A stretch of DNA of 64,000 nt. Origin: an uncultured Glaciecola sp. GTDB taxonomy: Bacteria > Pseudomonadota > Gammaproteobacteria > Enterobacterales > Alteromonadaceae. Under the pieces are notes generated by a model. The model saw only the letters and a list, made by a program, of their open reading frames with translations, was not told the origin of the DNA and searched no databases. The stretch spans positions 248,001 to 312,000 of the forward strand of contig CANMCE010000003.1 in assembly GCA_947496235.1 (NCBI GenBank). The letters run 5' to 3'. Position numbers and translations under genes: made by a program. Positions 47,070-57,388 of the stretch are shown in pieces (positions within the stretch are counted from its first letter, which is position 1; the number at the start of each line of letters is the position of its first letter).

Positions 47070-48901
47070 TAACCAATACCACCAGAAAATTTAAGTACAG
47101 CGCCTTGTTGCGCGCGGTGTATTGCTTGAAAAGCAGCTTTTAACTGGTGCTTTTCAATAGATGAAAGGTCGCTCACTCTAATTAAATTATCTTGCACCTT
47201 ATTGGTCAATTGATGGCGCCAACGCAATCGATTTAAAAACAACCAAATATCGCGCAAATTATTACGGTCTTTGTCTGACAATCCAGATGCGGTAGAAATA
47301 TTCTTTAAACGCGCCACTGTTGCAGGCATTTTTAACCCTTCAGACAAGGCATAAAGACGCACCAGACTATTGATAATAGCCACCGCTGAACATTTAATAT
47401 CTATGCTGTCTTTGTGTTCAGCATTTTTGACATAAACAAATTTCTGAAACATCGATAAAGGCACACTTTCTTCATTGACTTGTCTTGCCAGCGCAGCTAA
47501 AAACATGCTCTTTTTAAATAAAGGCACTCTAGCTTCTTGGAGCTTTGCAAACAGCGAGGTATCGCCAGCGGCCGCCCTAGCATCTAAAAAGATATTAAAA
47601 TGCAACATGGCTTTTGGCGTTGGACTACGCACCCATCGCTCTGATTCTTTGATGGCTTCGTCTACCGAGTTTCGTAACTCTGGATTTGACGCCATAATAT
47701 TGCCAGGGCATAGTTTGATGCCACATTTGGCCAAGCCCATACAAACGTAACCAGCCATTTCTTCAAAGTAGGTCGCTTCTTGTTCGTTTGGATCTCGCTC
47801 TAATAACAAAGCATTATCTTGATCCGACCCCATAACCTGATCTTCTCTTGCTTGTGATCCATATACCAGCCAACAATATCGCATGGGGGCTTGCCCATGC
47901 TTTTGTTGAAAAAAGGTAATCAATTTCCGGGTCATGATGTCCGTGGCTTGAGAAAGTACTTTACCGGCAATGTCAAAGTCACCAGCGCGTTTGGCTGATG
48001 AAGATAAGAAGTGCGGAATTTGCCATGAACGGTCGACCAGCTCAGATAAATTTTCTGACTTTGAAAGATCACTGATAATAAAAAGTACATTACTGCGTTG
48101 CTGTTTTGAGATATCCGTATTGGTAATCATGCCCACGGCTTCACCTGTTACAGCATCTAAAACAGGTAGGTGATTGATGCCAAACTCATTGAGTTTTCCG
48201 ACTGCATCAAATATGGTTTTATGGTTGGTTAAAAAGGCTGGATTCTCTGTCATCACCTGCTTTACGGGGAATTGAATATTTAGGCCTTCAGCAACCACTC
48301 TATTGCGCAAGTCTCTGTCCGTAATAATGCCAATTAACTTTTGTTCTTCCATGACCAATACTGAAGAAACCTTGTGTTTTTTCATCTTTTGCGCACAGGA
48401 CTGTATGCTGGCGGTAGGTGCAATGGTCACAGGAGCTTTACTCACCACCTCTGATAAAGGTTTGTATAGCCACATGGAATTAGCGTCAGTTACGGCTTGA
48501 TTTTGTAATTCATCATTGTGGGACGCTCTAAAGAACCTTGAGAACTTGGGATCATCCATAGCCGAGGTAAAATATGTGTGATTAACGATTAAGATGAGTC
48601 CAGGACTATCAACGACGATAGAAAGTTTGTAGCTAACATCGTCTAGCAAACTTGGAAAATTAAAGTAATCACCATCACTTAAATGCTTAATAGGTCCATC
48701 GCAATCTTTTACTGCAAACTGTCCACTTTGAATAATAAAGAGTTCGCGACCATATTGCTCTATCATTTCTTGCTTATTTTCATCCGCTAAATAAATAAGC
48801 TGACTATTTTGCGCAATCTCTTTTAGACGTTCGGTAGGCAATTCATCGAATGGCCCTTGTTGCTCTAGAAAGTCCAGTATTTGCTGTGCAGTTTCTGACA
48901 T
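47069..48901 (-). CDS. DUF294 nucleotidyltransferase with cNMP-binding and CBS domains
   Basis: A 610-residue soluble signalling protein. In order: a cyclic-nucleotide-binding domain (about 10-130), paired CBS domains (about 150-280; IGIITDRDLRNRVV and VGMITNTDIS), a nucleotidyltransferase domain with YGSQAREDQVMGSDQDNALL near residue 350 (GS and DxD metal motif), and the DUF294 C-terminal region. GlnE-like architecture suggests nucleotidyl transfer to a protein, but no target is known. The ATG at 48901 has AGGGA upstream. It is separated from the symporter genes by a strong terminator. Confidence 0.88.
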   Translation of the reverse strand: MSETAQQILDFLEQQGPFDELPTERLKEIAQNSQLIYLADENKQEMIEQYGRELFIIQSGQFAVKDCDGPIKHLSDGDYFNFPSLLDDVSYKLSIVVDSPGLILIVNHTYFTSAMDDPKFSRFFRASHNDELQNQAVTDANSMWLYKPLSEVVSKAPVTIAPTASIQSCAQKMKKHKVSSVLVMEEQKLIGIITDRDLRNRVVAEGLNIQFPVKQVMTENPAFLTNHKTIFDAVGKLNEFGINHLPVLDAVTGEAVGMITNTDISKQQRSNVLFIISDLSKSENLSELVDRSWQIPHFLSSSAKRAGDFDIAGKVLSQATDIMTRKLITFFQQKHGQAPMRYCWLVYGSQAREDQVMGSDQDNALLLERDPNEQEATYFEEMAGYVCMGLAKCGIKLCPGNIMASNPELRNSVDEAIKESERWVRSPTPKAMLHFNIFLDARAAAGDTSLFAKLQEARVPLFKKSMFLAALARQVNEESVPLSMFQKFVYVKNAEHKDSIDIKCSAVAIINSLVRLYALSEGLKMPATVARLKNISTASGLSDKDRNNLRDIWLFLNRLRWRHQLTNKVQDNLIRVSDLSSIEKHQLKAAFQAIHRAQQGAVLKFSGGIG

Positions 48902-48946
48902 GTTGCGATCCCTGATTTTCAAATTAACACTATGGGTTTTGATCGG

Positions 48947-48971
48947 AAAAAGGCCCAGCATTTGCTGGGCC
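48947..48971 (-). terminator. Terminator after the acetate symporter operon
   Basis: On the minus strand, stem GGCCCAGCA and TGCTGGGCC (48963-48971 and 48952-48960), followed by TTTTT. It separates the symporter genes from DUF294. Confidence 0.9.
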
Positions 48972-49004
48972 TTGCACGAGTATTGCTAGTTGAGCTTACC
49001 CAGA

Positions 49005-50711
49005 TTAGTGAGCTGAGGCTTCACCTGCTCCTTTAGGGAAACGAATACTCTCAACCAATTCTTGAATTTCTTGTGGTGCTTCATCTGTCATTTTGAACAC
49101 AATGAAAGCAACTACGAAATTCACAACCATACCAATTGAACCAATACCTTCTGGTGAAATACCTAGGAACCAATTGTCTGGTGTATTTAACGATGGGTTG
49201 ATGAACTTGAAGTATACGATATAGGCCGTAGTAAATAATATACCAGAAACCATACCTGCTATCGCACCCTTGTCATTCATACGCTTGCTGAAGATACCCA
49301 TGATGATTGCTGGGAAGAAGCTCGATGCCGCTAAGCCGAAGGCGAAGGCCACCACTTGTCCCACGAATCCTGGAGGATTCACACCAAAGTACCCTGCAAT
49401 TAAGATTGCCACTGCCGCTGCTATACGAGCACTGAGCAATTCCCCTTTATCAGAGATATCCGGCATGAGCGTTTTCTTCATTAAATCGTGTGAAACCGAA
49501 GTTGATATTACCAATAGGAGACCAGCAGATGTTGACAATGCTGCTGCTACCCCACCGGCAGCTACCAATGCGATGACCCATGCAGGTAAATCAGCAATCT
49601 CTGGGTTTGCCAATACCATGATGTCGCGGTCAATCTTCATCTCATTACGGTCATCACCTGAATAGAACATTTTACCATCGTTGTTCTTATCAGTATGCGT
49701 AATAAGACCTGTCTTCTCCCAGTTAACAATCCAAGTAGGCGCATTCGCATACTCTGTACCTTGAGCGTCTGGACCGTTAATCGTTTCGATCATGTTAACG
49801 CGAGCAAAAGCAGCTAATGAAGGCGCTGTAGTGTAAAGAATTGCAATGAATAGCAATGCCCAACCAGCTGACTTACGTGCATCAGATACTTTAGGTACAG
49901 TGAAGAAGCGAACGATTACGTGTGGAAGACCAGCAGTACCTACCATAAGTGCTAAGGTAATACAGAACACATCGATCATGGATTTACTACCGTCGGTGTA
50001 CTGATTAAACCCGAGTTCGGTGGATAGCCCATCTAATTTATCAAGTAGATAAACACCTGATCCATCAGCTAAGGTTGCACCAAAACCAGTTTGTGGTAAT
50101 ACGTGACCTGTCACCAAGATTGAGATAAATACCGCAGGTACTAAATAAGCGAAAATTAATACGCAATATTGAGCAACCTGAGTATAGGTAATGCCTTTCA
50201 TTCCACCTAATACAGTATAGAAGAATACAATCGCCATACCGATAACAACACCGGCTACGATATCAACTTCTAAGAAACGGCTGAATACCACACCTACACC
50301 ACGCATTTGTCCAGCTACGTAAGTAAAGCAGACAAAGATGGCGCAAATTACTGCTACTGTACGAGCAGTTTGCGAGTAATAACGGTCACCGATGAAGTCA
50401 GGAACAGTGAACTTACCAAATTTACGTAAGTAAGGTGCTAAACAAAGTGCTAATAGTACATAACCCCCTGTCCAACCCATCAAATACACTGCACCGTCGT
50501 ACCCCATGAAAGAAATAAGACCAGCCATTGAGATGAATGAAGCAGCAGACATCCAGTCAGCGGCTGTTGCCATACCATTCATCACTGGAGGAACACCACC
50601 ACCAGCAACATAGAATTCATTTGTTGAACCAGCACGGGCCCAAATTGCTATTCCGATGTAGAGAAGAAAACTCGCCCCTACAATTATAAACGTAAGCGTT
50701 TGTACATCCAT
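49005..50711 (-). CDS. actP: Sodium:solute symporter, large subunit (ActP/VC_2705 type)
   Basis: Inner-membrane symporter of 568 residues with about 13 helices, of the SSS family group that carries acetate or other short carboxylates. Motifs include NEFYVAGGGVPPVMNGMA near residue 30 and GLPHVIVRFFTVP near residue 267. Between two helices is a soluble insertion with THTDKNNDGKMFYSG (near residue 340), resembling a calcium-binding loop but missing the last ligand. It is paired with a DUF4212 small subunit 3 nt upstream and lies next to crbS and acs, which supports acetate uptake. Confidence 0.92.
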   Translation of the reverse strand: MDVQTLTFIIVGASFLLYIGIAIWARAGSTNEFYVAGGGVPPVMNGMATAADWMSAASFISMAGLISFMGYDGAVYLMGWTGGYVLLALCLAPYLRKFGKFTVPDFIGDRYYSQTARTVAVICAIFVCFTYVAGQMRGVGVVFSRFLEVDIVAGVVIGMAIVFFYTVLGGMKGITYTQVAQYCVLIFAYLVPAVFISILVTGHVLPQTGFGATLADGSGVYLLDKLDGLSTELGFNQYTDGSKSMIDVFCITLALMVGTAGLPHVIVRFFTVPKVSDARKSAGWALLFIAILYTTAPSLAAFARVNMIETINGPDAQGTEYANAPTWIVNWEKTGLITHTDKNNDGKMFYSGDDRNEMKIDRDIMVLANPEIADLPAWVIALVAAGGVAAALSTSAGLLLVISTSVSHDLMKKTLMPDISDKGELLSARIAAAVAILIAGYFGVNPPGFVGQVVAFAFGLAASSFFPAIIMGIFSKRMNDKGAIAGMVSGILFTTAYIVYFKFINPSLNTPDNWFLGISPEGIGSIGMVVNFVVAFIVFKMTDEAPQEIQELVESIRFPKGAGEASAH

Positions 50712-50714
50712 CTT

Positions 50715-50981
50715 TTAGTCCTCTTCTACGCCGTATTTTTTATCTAACGCATTCATTTTCTTCATGTAGATAAATATCAAAGCAACAAATACATAAATTG
50801 AACCCTGTTGCGCAAACCAGAATCCAAGCTTAAAGCCAAAGAATCTTATTGCGTTGAGCTGTTCAACAAATAGAATGCCGGCGCCGAATGAAACGACGAA
50901 CCAGACTGCCAATAGGATAAAAAGAAGGGAGAGATTCTCCTTCCAATATGCCTTTTGATCGTTTTCGTTTTTAAAAGCCAT
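50715..50981 (-). CDS. DUF4212 small subunit of the sodium:solute symporter
   Basis: An 88-residue membrane protein with two hydrophobic helices, about residues 17-36 and 47-69, and the family pattern YWKENL ... FGAGILFVEQLN ... GFWFAQQGSIYVFVALIFIYM. DUF4212 proteins are encoded just before VC_2705-type symporters and are taken to be their small subunits. The actP gene follows with a 3-nt gap. It diverges from the crbS-like kinase gene. Confidence 0.93.
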   Translation of the reverse strand: MAFKNENDQKAYWKENLSLLFILLAVWFVVSFGAGILFVEQLNAIRFFGFKLGFWFAQQGSIYVFVALIFIYMKKMNALDKKYGVEED

Positions 50982-51232
50982 TGTTTGTCCTCACCAAATT
51001 AACGAGCTGTTATTTTTTTAACATTCTTGTAACCACAAGAAATTGTCTAAAAATCCTTCAATCAAATGCAACCCAAAAAAATAAGTTACGTGCAGAACCC
51101 AAAAGATTTAAGGGATATTGCTACTCTAGAGAGGTATGAGAAATTTCAAAATGCGACAATAGTCTTACTATGATAGTATTAGTGTTGATTGTGTTACTCT
51201 AGAAATTGTTAAAACCTTGTATAGGAATTTAC

Positions 51233-54200
51233 ATGTCGATCGGTTGGCTGGTACTGGCTCTAGCTTATTTATTTGTTTTATTTTGGGTGGCAAAATGGGG
51301 TGACAAAAACACGCCTACAGCCAGATGGATAACCTCTCATCCTTTAGTCTACTGTCTAGCATTAGGAATATATTGTACTGCTTGGACTTTCTTTGGCGCA
51401 GTTGGACAATCCAGTCAACAACCTTGGATGTTTATGCCCATTTTTCTTGGGCCCATCATTGTTTATGTGATTTTTAACAGCTTTATTTATAAGCTAACCC
51501 ACGTAAGTAAAAAACAACATATTATTACTATTTCCGATTTTATTGGCTCCAGATACGGTAAACGCCAAATTGTGTCCTTACTGGTGACCATGATTGCTTT
51601 GATGGCAACCATTCCTTATATAGCGCTACAGCTCAAAGCTATCGGCAGTACTTTTGGCGCAGTAACTAATCAAGACGATAACCAACTTATTGTGGTACTT
51701 GCCAGTTTGTTCATGGCCGGTTTCGCCATGTACTTTGGCACACGTAATACGGATGTAACCCAATATCGCCGAGGTTTAATGCTAGCCATTTCATTTGAAT
51801 CTATTATTAAGTTAATGGCGTTAATATTGGTCGCAACTATTGGTTATAGCTATTGGAAATCCAATAATGATGGCTCAATTCTCGCCCACTACTTCTCCGA
51901 AAATAGTTTGGTCAATTTAAGTTCCTTTACGTTTTGGGCACAAACCCTAATGGCGGGAGCCGCAGTGATTTGTTTACCCCGACAATTTCACATTACCGTG
52001 ATTGATAACTTGCATCTTAGTCACATTAAAATCGCGCGCTTTGCATTTCCTTTGTACCTTTTAGCCATTGCTATTACTATTCCTGTTATCGCTTCTGCAG
52101 GGAATTCTCTATTTGCAGGTCAAGGTATTGAAGGTGATAGTTATGTGATTAACATTGCCTTGTTAGCAGACTCATTGTTACTTGAAGCCATAGTTTTTAT
52201 GGGAGGCTTGTCCGCAGCAACTGCTATGATCATTGTTGCTACCTTGACATTAAGTACCATGATTACAAACGATGTTATTCTGCCAAAATTAATGGACAAG
52301 GAAGCTGGTCAATTTACCAATAAAGTAAAACGCATTAAACGTATTCGCCGTGGCGTCATTTTTGTTATTTTACTACTGGCCTTTTTATATCAACAGCAAT
52401 TGACCCATCAAGCACCCCTTGCCTCTATAGGTTTGCTTGCTTTTTCTTTAGTAATTCAATTATTGCCGGCCATTGTTGGTGGTCTCTACTGGGAAAAAGG
52501 TCATGCTCATGGCGTCTTTGCGGGATTAACAGCCGGTTTTACTGTCTGGGTCATGTATCTGCTAATGCCATTGCTCGAACCCAATACAAATGGCTACCAG
52601 ACCGAGGTACTGAGCAAAGGGGCGATAATCAGCCTAATAGTAAACACTGCTGCATACATCGGATTTTCGATGTTTGCCAAACCAAGATTTATCGATCGTA
52701 TCCAAGCTAAAATATTTGTTCGACCAACGGCTTTAGAAGCGCCACCGTCCAATTCTATATTTGAAGTAACGGTACACGATTTAAAAACCTTAATTAATCG
52801 TTTTACCGGCCCACAACGCTCACAACAGGTGTTTGAAGATTATGAAAAACAGAATCAGTTAACCCTAAGCGACACTGATAGAATAAGTGAGCGATTACTC
52901 TCTTATTGCGAGAGAGTTCTAGGCGGTGTTGTGGGAGCTAGTAGTGCTAAAGCGCTAATTGATAGTTTGGTTAAAGGTAAAAAGCTAGACATCACTGAAG
53001 TCGTAAGCTTTTTTGATGACACCACTCAGGCAATGCAATTCAACATGACGGCCTTGCTAACATCCTTAGAAAACATCTCTCAAGGTATTAGCGTTGTAGA
53101 CAAGAATTTGAATTTGGTGGCTTGGAATAAACGATATTTGGATTTATTTAACTATCCAGATGGTTTAGTAAAAGTGGGATTACCTATTGAGCGCTTAATT
53201 CGCCACAACGTGTTGCGAGGTTCATGTGGTCCAGGTGAAGTAGATTCCGAGGTAGCAAAACGCCTAGAACATATGCGCAACGGCACGCCGCACAAATTCG
53301 TGCGTCAAAGAGACGATGGCCGCGTAATAGAAATGGTTGGAAACCCCTTACCCGGGGGTGGTTTTGTTACTAGTTTCCATGACATTACAGGCCACGTTGA
53401 AATTCAACAAGCACTAAAAGAATCGAATATCGATTTGGAAGCTAGGGTTGCTAAACGTACTGAAGAGGTGCACTCCATTAATGCTGAACTACGATTAGAA
53501 ATTGAACGCCGGAACAAGCTAGAAAAATCCCTCATCAGAGCGCGAAAAGAAGCGGAAGATGCTAACGAAAGTAAAACCCGATTCTTGGCCCTTGCCAGTC
53601 ATGATGTATTACAACCATTAAATGCAGCTAAGCTGTATTTAACCGTACTAGAAGAAGCAAATTTAGATACTGATATAAAAACAGTCGTTAGTAAACTGAC
53701 CGATTCGGTGGTTTCAAGTGAGAACTTGATTAGCACTATCTTGGATATCTCTCGCTTAGATCAAGGTGAACTCAATCCTTTTATCGAAACAGTCAATGTT
53801 AAAGAAGTAATTACACCCGTTATGAATGAATTATCAATGCGCGCTAAAGAGAAAGGACTAGATTTTCGAGCGCGAGTGCAAGATTGCTGGGTATCGGCGG
53901 ATAAAACCTATTTATATCGCATTGTACAAAACCTAGTATCAAACGCGGTGAAATATACCAAAAAAGGCAAAGTATTAGTTACCGTTCGAGTCATTGGTGA
54001 TCAGGTAAAAATTGAAGTGCGCGATACAGGGATAGGAATCCCAGAGTTACAACAAGCGGCTATATTTTCCGATTTTTATCGAGTTAAAAATTCCGATGAA
54101 AAAGGTATAGGTCTAGGATTAGGGGTAGTAAAGCGTCTAAGCCAACAACTTGATTGCCAGATAAAAGTTATTTCACAAGAAAATCATGGCTCTTGTTTTA

Positions 54201-54676
54201 CCGTTCAATTTAGAAAAGTGGACGCGCCAGAAATAGCGAAAGTAGTCAAATCACCGCTGCAAATGGTGTTTAGTAAACTGAAAATTCTCTGCATAGATGA
54301 TCAGCAAGAAAACCTCGATGCAATGAGAACGCTATTAAACAAATGGGGTTGCACTGTCGAAGTCGCTAGAAACTATGAGATTGGACTAGAAAAGGCCAAA
54401 GAGTTCGATCCTCATATACTATTGGTCGATTATCAATTAGGTAAAGGCCCAGATGGCCTCGAAATTATCGATTTAATACGCCAGCAGCAAAATATAATTC
54501 TACCGGCATGTTTAGTCACGGCGAAACGCGGAGATGATTTGTTGAAGCTGTGTAATGAACAAGGGGTTAACTACTTAGCCAAACCCCTAAAACCGGCAAA
54601 ATTAAGATCGCTATTGCAAACCATGAGTAAATTCATTCGACACGCAGGTGTAGAAGAAAATGAAAAGGCCAGCTAG
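51233..54676 (+). CDS. crbS: CrbS-like hybrid sensor kinase with transporter domain
   Basis: A 1147-residue inner-membrane histidine kinase. An SSS (SLC5) transporter-like domain with about 13 helices covers residues 1-495; a STAC-type linker follows; then a PAS domain (LENISQGISVVDKNLNLVAW near 620), coiled coil, HisKA with ASHDVLQPLNAAKLYL, HATPase with NLVSNAVKY and GLGLGV, and a C-terminal receiver with the acceptor Asp in LLVDYQLGKG. The order matches CrbS/CbrA kinases. With crbR and acs next door, CrbS of the acetate switch is the best name. The ATG at 51233 has TAGGAA upstream. Confidence 0.88.
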   Translation: MSIGWLVLALAYLFVLFWVAKWGDKNTPTARWITSHPLVYCLALGIYCTAWTFFGAVGQSSQQPWMFMPIFLGPIIVYVIFNSFIYKLTHVSKKQHIITISDFIGSRYGKRQIVSLLVTMIALMATIPYIALQLKAIGSTFGAVTNQDDNQLIVVLASLFMAGFAMYFGTRNTDVTQYRRGLMLAISFESIIKLMALILVATIGYSYWKSNNDGSILAHYFSENSLVNLSSFTFWAQTLMAGAAVICLPRQFHITVIDNLHLSHIKIARFAFPLYLLAIAITIPVIASAGNSLFAGQGIEGDSYVINIALLADSLLLEAIVFMGGLSAATAMIIVATLTLSTMITNDVILPKLMDKEAGQFTNKVKRIKRIRRGVIFVILLLAFLYQQQLTHQAPLASIGLLAFSLVIQLLPAIVGGLYWEKGHAHGVFAGLTAGFTVWVMYLLMPLLEPNTNGYQTEVLSKGAIISLIVNTAAYIGFSMFAKPRFIDRIQAKIFVRPTALEAPPSNSIFEVTVHDLKTLINRFTGPQRSQQVFEDYEKQNQLTLSDTDRISERLLSYCERVLGGVVGASSAKALIDSLVKGKKLDITEVVSFFDDTTQAMQFNMTALLTSLENISQGISVVDKNLNLVAWNKRYLDLFNYPDGLVKVGLPIERLIRHNVLRGSCGPGEVDSEVAKRLEHMRNGTPHKFVRQRDDGRVIEMVGNPLPGGGFVTSFHDITGHVEIQQALKESNIDLEARVAKRTEEVHSINAELRLEIERRNKLEKSLIRARKEAEDANESKTRFLALASHDVLQPLNAAKLYLTVLEEANLDTDIKTVVSKLTDSVVSSENLISTILDISRLDQGELNPFIETVNVKEVITPVMNELSMRAKEKGLDFRARVQDCWVSADKTYLYRIVQNLVSNAVKYTKKGKVLVTVRVIGDQVKIEVRDTGIGIPELQQAAIFSDFYRVKNSDEKGIGLGLGVVKRLSQQLDCQIKVISQENHGSCFTVQFRKVDAPEIAKVVKSPLQMVFSKLKILCIDDQQENLDAMRTLLNKWGCTVEVARNYEIGLEKAKEFDPHILLVDYQLGKGPDGLEIIDLIRQQQNIILPACLVTAKRGDDLLKLCNEQGVNYLAKPLKPAKLRSLLQTMSKFIRHAGVEENEKAS

Positions 54677-55326
54677 ACCTCTTCCCCTGTAGGAGGTTCT
54701 AATTGAAGCTGTGAAGCTATCAAAACCGCTTGCGTGCGATTATTGATGCCTAATTTTCTGAAAATCGCAGTTACGTGAGCTTTTACTGTCGCTTCAGCAA
54801 TATCCAAATTGTAACCTATTTGCTTATTGAGTAATCCATCTCGCATGTAACAAAGCACTTTGTATTGTGAAGGCGTAAGGCTGGCCACGTTTTCAGCTAA
54901 GGTGGTAAATTCGTCATCGAGCAACTCAATTTGCTGTCTGAGCTTCTCTGGTACCCAAACATCACCTTCTAAAATTGCATTGATTGCATCGGTAATTTCA
55001 CGTGCACTGGCGGTTTTCGGAATAAAGCCGGACGCGCCTAAACCTACAATTTTTGAAATCAACGCCGTGTCTTCTGTACCAGACACAACTGCTATAGGTA
55101 AATCAGGAAATTGCTTTTGAATATGCAAAAAACCAAACAGATCACTACTGCCTGGCATATGTAAATCGAGAAGAAGTAAATCAACTTCGCTTTTCATCAG
55201 TTGATTAACAGTGCCATTTAAATCTTCAGATTCCAGAATTTTTAATTCTGAAAAGTTCATATTGAGCGCACCTTTAAGCGCATCTCTATAGAGGGGGTGA
55301 TCATCGGCGATTAACAGAGTAATCAT
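54673..55326 (-). CDS. crbR: CrbR-like LuxR-family response regulator
   Basis: A 217-residue NarL/LuxR regulator. The receiver has ADDHPLYRDALKG at the N-terminus and the phospho-acceptor Asp in LLLLDLHMPG near residue 56. The C-terminal helix-turn-helix has LTPSQYKVLCYMRDGLLNKQ and EATVKAHVTAIFRKLGI. Start at 55326 is supported by AAGGAA. It converges on crbS, overlapping by four bases (CTAG), and lies between crbS and acs. In Vibrio and Pseudomonas CrbR activates acs and the actP operon; the same is inferred. Confidence 0.88.
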   Translation of the reverse strand: MITLLIADDHPLYRDALKGALNMNFSELKILESEDLNGTVNQLMKSEVDLLLLDLHMPGSSDLFGFLHIQKQFPDLPIAVVSGTEDTALISKIVGLGASGFIPKTASAREITDAINAILEGDVWVPEKLRQQIELLDDEFTTLAENVASLTPSQYKVLCYMRDGLLNKQIGYNLDIAEATVKAHVTAIFRKLGINNRTQAVLIASQLQLEPPTGEEV

Positions 55327-55410
55327 ACCAAGTTCCTTGTATGCTACGTAAGACCTCAAGTTTAACAATTTGTTAAAGCCTTGCAACTCTTTCTCACGAT
55401 TGCTCTGATG

Positions 55411-55439
55411 AAAATAAAAAAGGCGAGCTAAGCTCGCCT
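55411..55439 (-). terminator. Terminator after acs
   Basis: On the minus strand, near-perfect stem AGGCGAGCT / AGCTCGCCT (55431-55439 and 55421-55429), followed by TTTTTATTTT. It lies directly after the acs stop codon. Confidence 0.9.
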
Positions 55440-55444
55440 GATTA

Positions 55445-57388
55445 TTATTTATTTAGGCGGTTATCAATCAGCTTATCGACTACTGAAGGATCTGCCAAAG
55501 TTGAGGTGTCACCTAGTTGCTCGTATTCATTGGCGGCAATTTTACGCAGAATTCGGCGCATAATTTTACCAGAGCGAGTTTTAGGCAAACCTGAGGTCCA
55601 TTGAATTAAATCAGGAGTAGCGATTGGGCTCAGTTCTTTACGCACCCAAGCACGAATTTCCTTAGTTAACTCATCGTTCGCTTCCACACCTTCATTTGGG
55701 GTCACATAGACGTATATGCCTTGGCCTTTAATGTCATGTGGATAACCAACCACAGCGGCTTCAGCAATTAACTTATGAGCTACCAGTGCGGATTCAATTT
55801 CGGCAGTACCTAATCGGTGGCCGGAGACGTTAAGTACATCATCCACTCGTCCAGTGATCCAGTAATACCCATCTTCGTCACGACGTGCACCGTCGCCGGT
55901 GAAGTATACGTCTGGATAAGCACTGAAATAGGTTTCTATGAATCTCTGATGGTTGTTATAAACCGTTCGAGCCTGACTTGGCCAGCTATCTTTTATGACC
56001 AAGTTACCCTCAGTGGCACCTTCTAGCTCTTTACCTTCAGCATCAAACAATGCAGGTTGTACACCAAACATTGGACGCGTGGCTGAACCCGGTTTAAGAG
56101 CGGTAGATGCTGGTAGAGGGGTGATCATCATGCCACCGGTTTCTGTTTGCCACCAAGTGTCTATGATTGGGCATTTTGATTGACCAAACACTTTGTAATA
56201 CCATTCCCAAGCTTCTGGGTTAATGGGCTCACCCACTGAACCTAGAATTCGCAATGAAGAAACATCGCAACCTTCAACCGGTTTTTCGCCATGAGCCATT
56301 AGCGCTCGAATAGCAGTCGGCGCAGTATAAAGTTGATTCACTTTGTATTTCTCTACAACTTGAGCAATACGGCGCACATCAGGATAAGTTGGAACACCTT
56401 CAAAGAATACTTGGGTTGCACCTGTCGCTAGAGGACCATAGGTCATATAACTGTGACCAGTGATCCAACCCACATCCGCTGTACACCAATAGATATCGTC
56501 TTCTTTGTAATCAAATGCGTATTGGAAAGTAAGTGCAGTGTAGAGCAAGTATCCACCGGTAGAATGTACAACCCCTTTTGGTTGACCTGTAGAACCCGAC
56601 GTATACAGAATGAATAGCGGATCTTCAGCGTTCATCACTTCAGGTTCACATTGCGCAGCACATTCTTCTACTAGTTCATGCCACCAGACATCAACATCAG
56701 AATTCCACTGCACATCACCACCAGTAAGTTTGTGCACAAGAACTGCAGAGATACTTGGACAAGCGCCATTGGCCACGGCTTCATCGACGTTAGCTTTCAA
56801 AGGTACACTGCGACCAGCACGACGGCCTTCGTCACATGTGATAATAACTTTCGCATCACTGTCGTTTATACGATCGGCGATGGCATTTGGTGAGAAGCCA
56901 CCGAAAATAACTGAATGCACAGCACCGATGCGAGCGCACGCTAGCATTGCATAAGCTGCGTGTGGCACCATAGGCATGTAAATAGCGACTCTATCACCTT
57001 TTCCTACGCCAAGCTTTTTCAAACCATTGGCTAATTTACATACTTCGTAGTGCAATTGTTGATAAGTTACTTTTTCTTCGTCTTCTGGGCTATCACCTTC
57101 CCACAACAATGCCACTTTCTTGGCATTCTTTTCTAAATGACGATCAATACAGTTATAGCTGGCGTTCAATTCACCATCTTCAAACCATTTAATACTGCAA
57201 TTGTCTTGGCTGAAACTTGTATTTTTTATTTTGGTCGGTTTTGTATACCAATCCAACAAGTCGACTTGCTTCGACCAGAATCCCTCAGGATCTGTAACTG
57301 ACTCTTGATACATCTTTTGATAGTCAGCGTCGCTAAAATGAGTTCCTTGTGTTAGTGCTTCTGGCACTGGATAAGTTTTGGCACTCAC
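55445..57388 (-). CDS. acs: Acetyl-CoA synthetase
   Basis: AMP-forming enzyme that activates acetate to acetyl-CoA. The 647-residue length is typical (E. coli 652). Motifs are the P-loop [12 protein letters not shown] near residue 264, [10 protein letters not shown] near residue 413 and the C-terminal [11 protein letters not shown] whose Lys is the regulatory acetylation site in the family. It begins with GTG at 57388, supported by GGAGG 7 nt upstream. It is last in the block crbS-crbR-acs and downstream of no other gene. Confidence 0.97.
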   Translation of the reverse strand: MSAKTYPVPEALTQGTHFSDADYQKMYQESVTDPEGFWSKQVDLLDWYTKPTKIKNTSFSQDNCSIKWFEDGELNASYNCIDRHLEKNAKKVALLWEGDSPEDEEKVTYQQLHYEVCKLANGLKKLGVGKGDRVAIYMPMVPHAAYAMLACARIGAVHSVIFGGFSPNAIADRINDSDAKVIITCDEGRRAGRSVPLKANVDEAVANGACPSISAVLVHKLTGGDVQWNSDVDVWWHELVEECAAQCEPEVMNAEDPLFILYTSGSTGQPKGVVHSTGGYLLYTALTFQYAFDYKEDDIYWCTADVGWITGHSYMTYGPLATGATQVFFEGVPTYPDVRRIAQVVEKYKVNQLYTAPTAIRALMAHGEKPVEGCDVSSLRILGSVGEPINPEAWEWYYKVFGQSKCPIIDTWWQTETGGMMITPLPASTALKPGSATRPMFGVQPALFDAEGKELEGATEGNLVIKDSWPSQARTVYNNHQRFIETYFSAYPDVYFTGDGARRDEDGYYWITGRVDDVLNVSGHRLGTAEIESALVAHKLIAEAAVVGYPHDIKGQGIYVYVTPNEGVEANDELTKEIRAWVRKELSPIATPDLIQWTSGLPKTRSGKIMRRILRKIAANEYEQLGDTSTLADPSVVDKLIDNRLNK

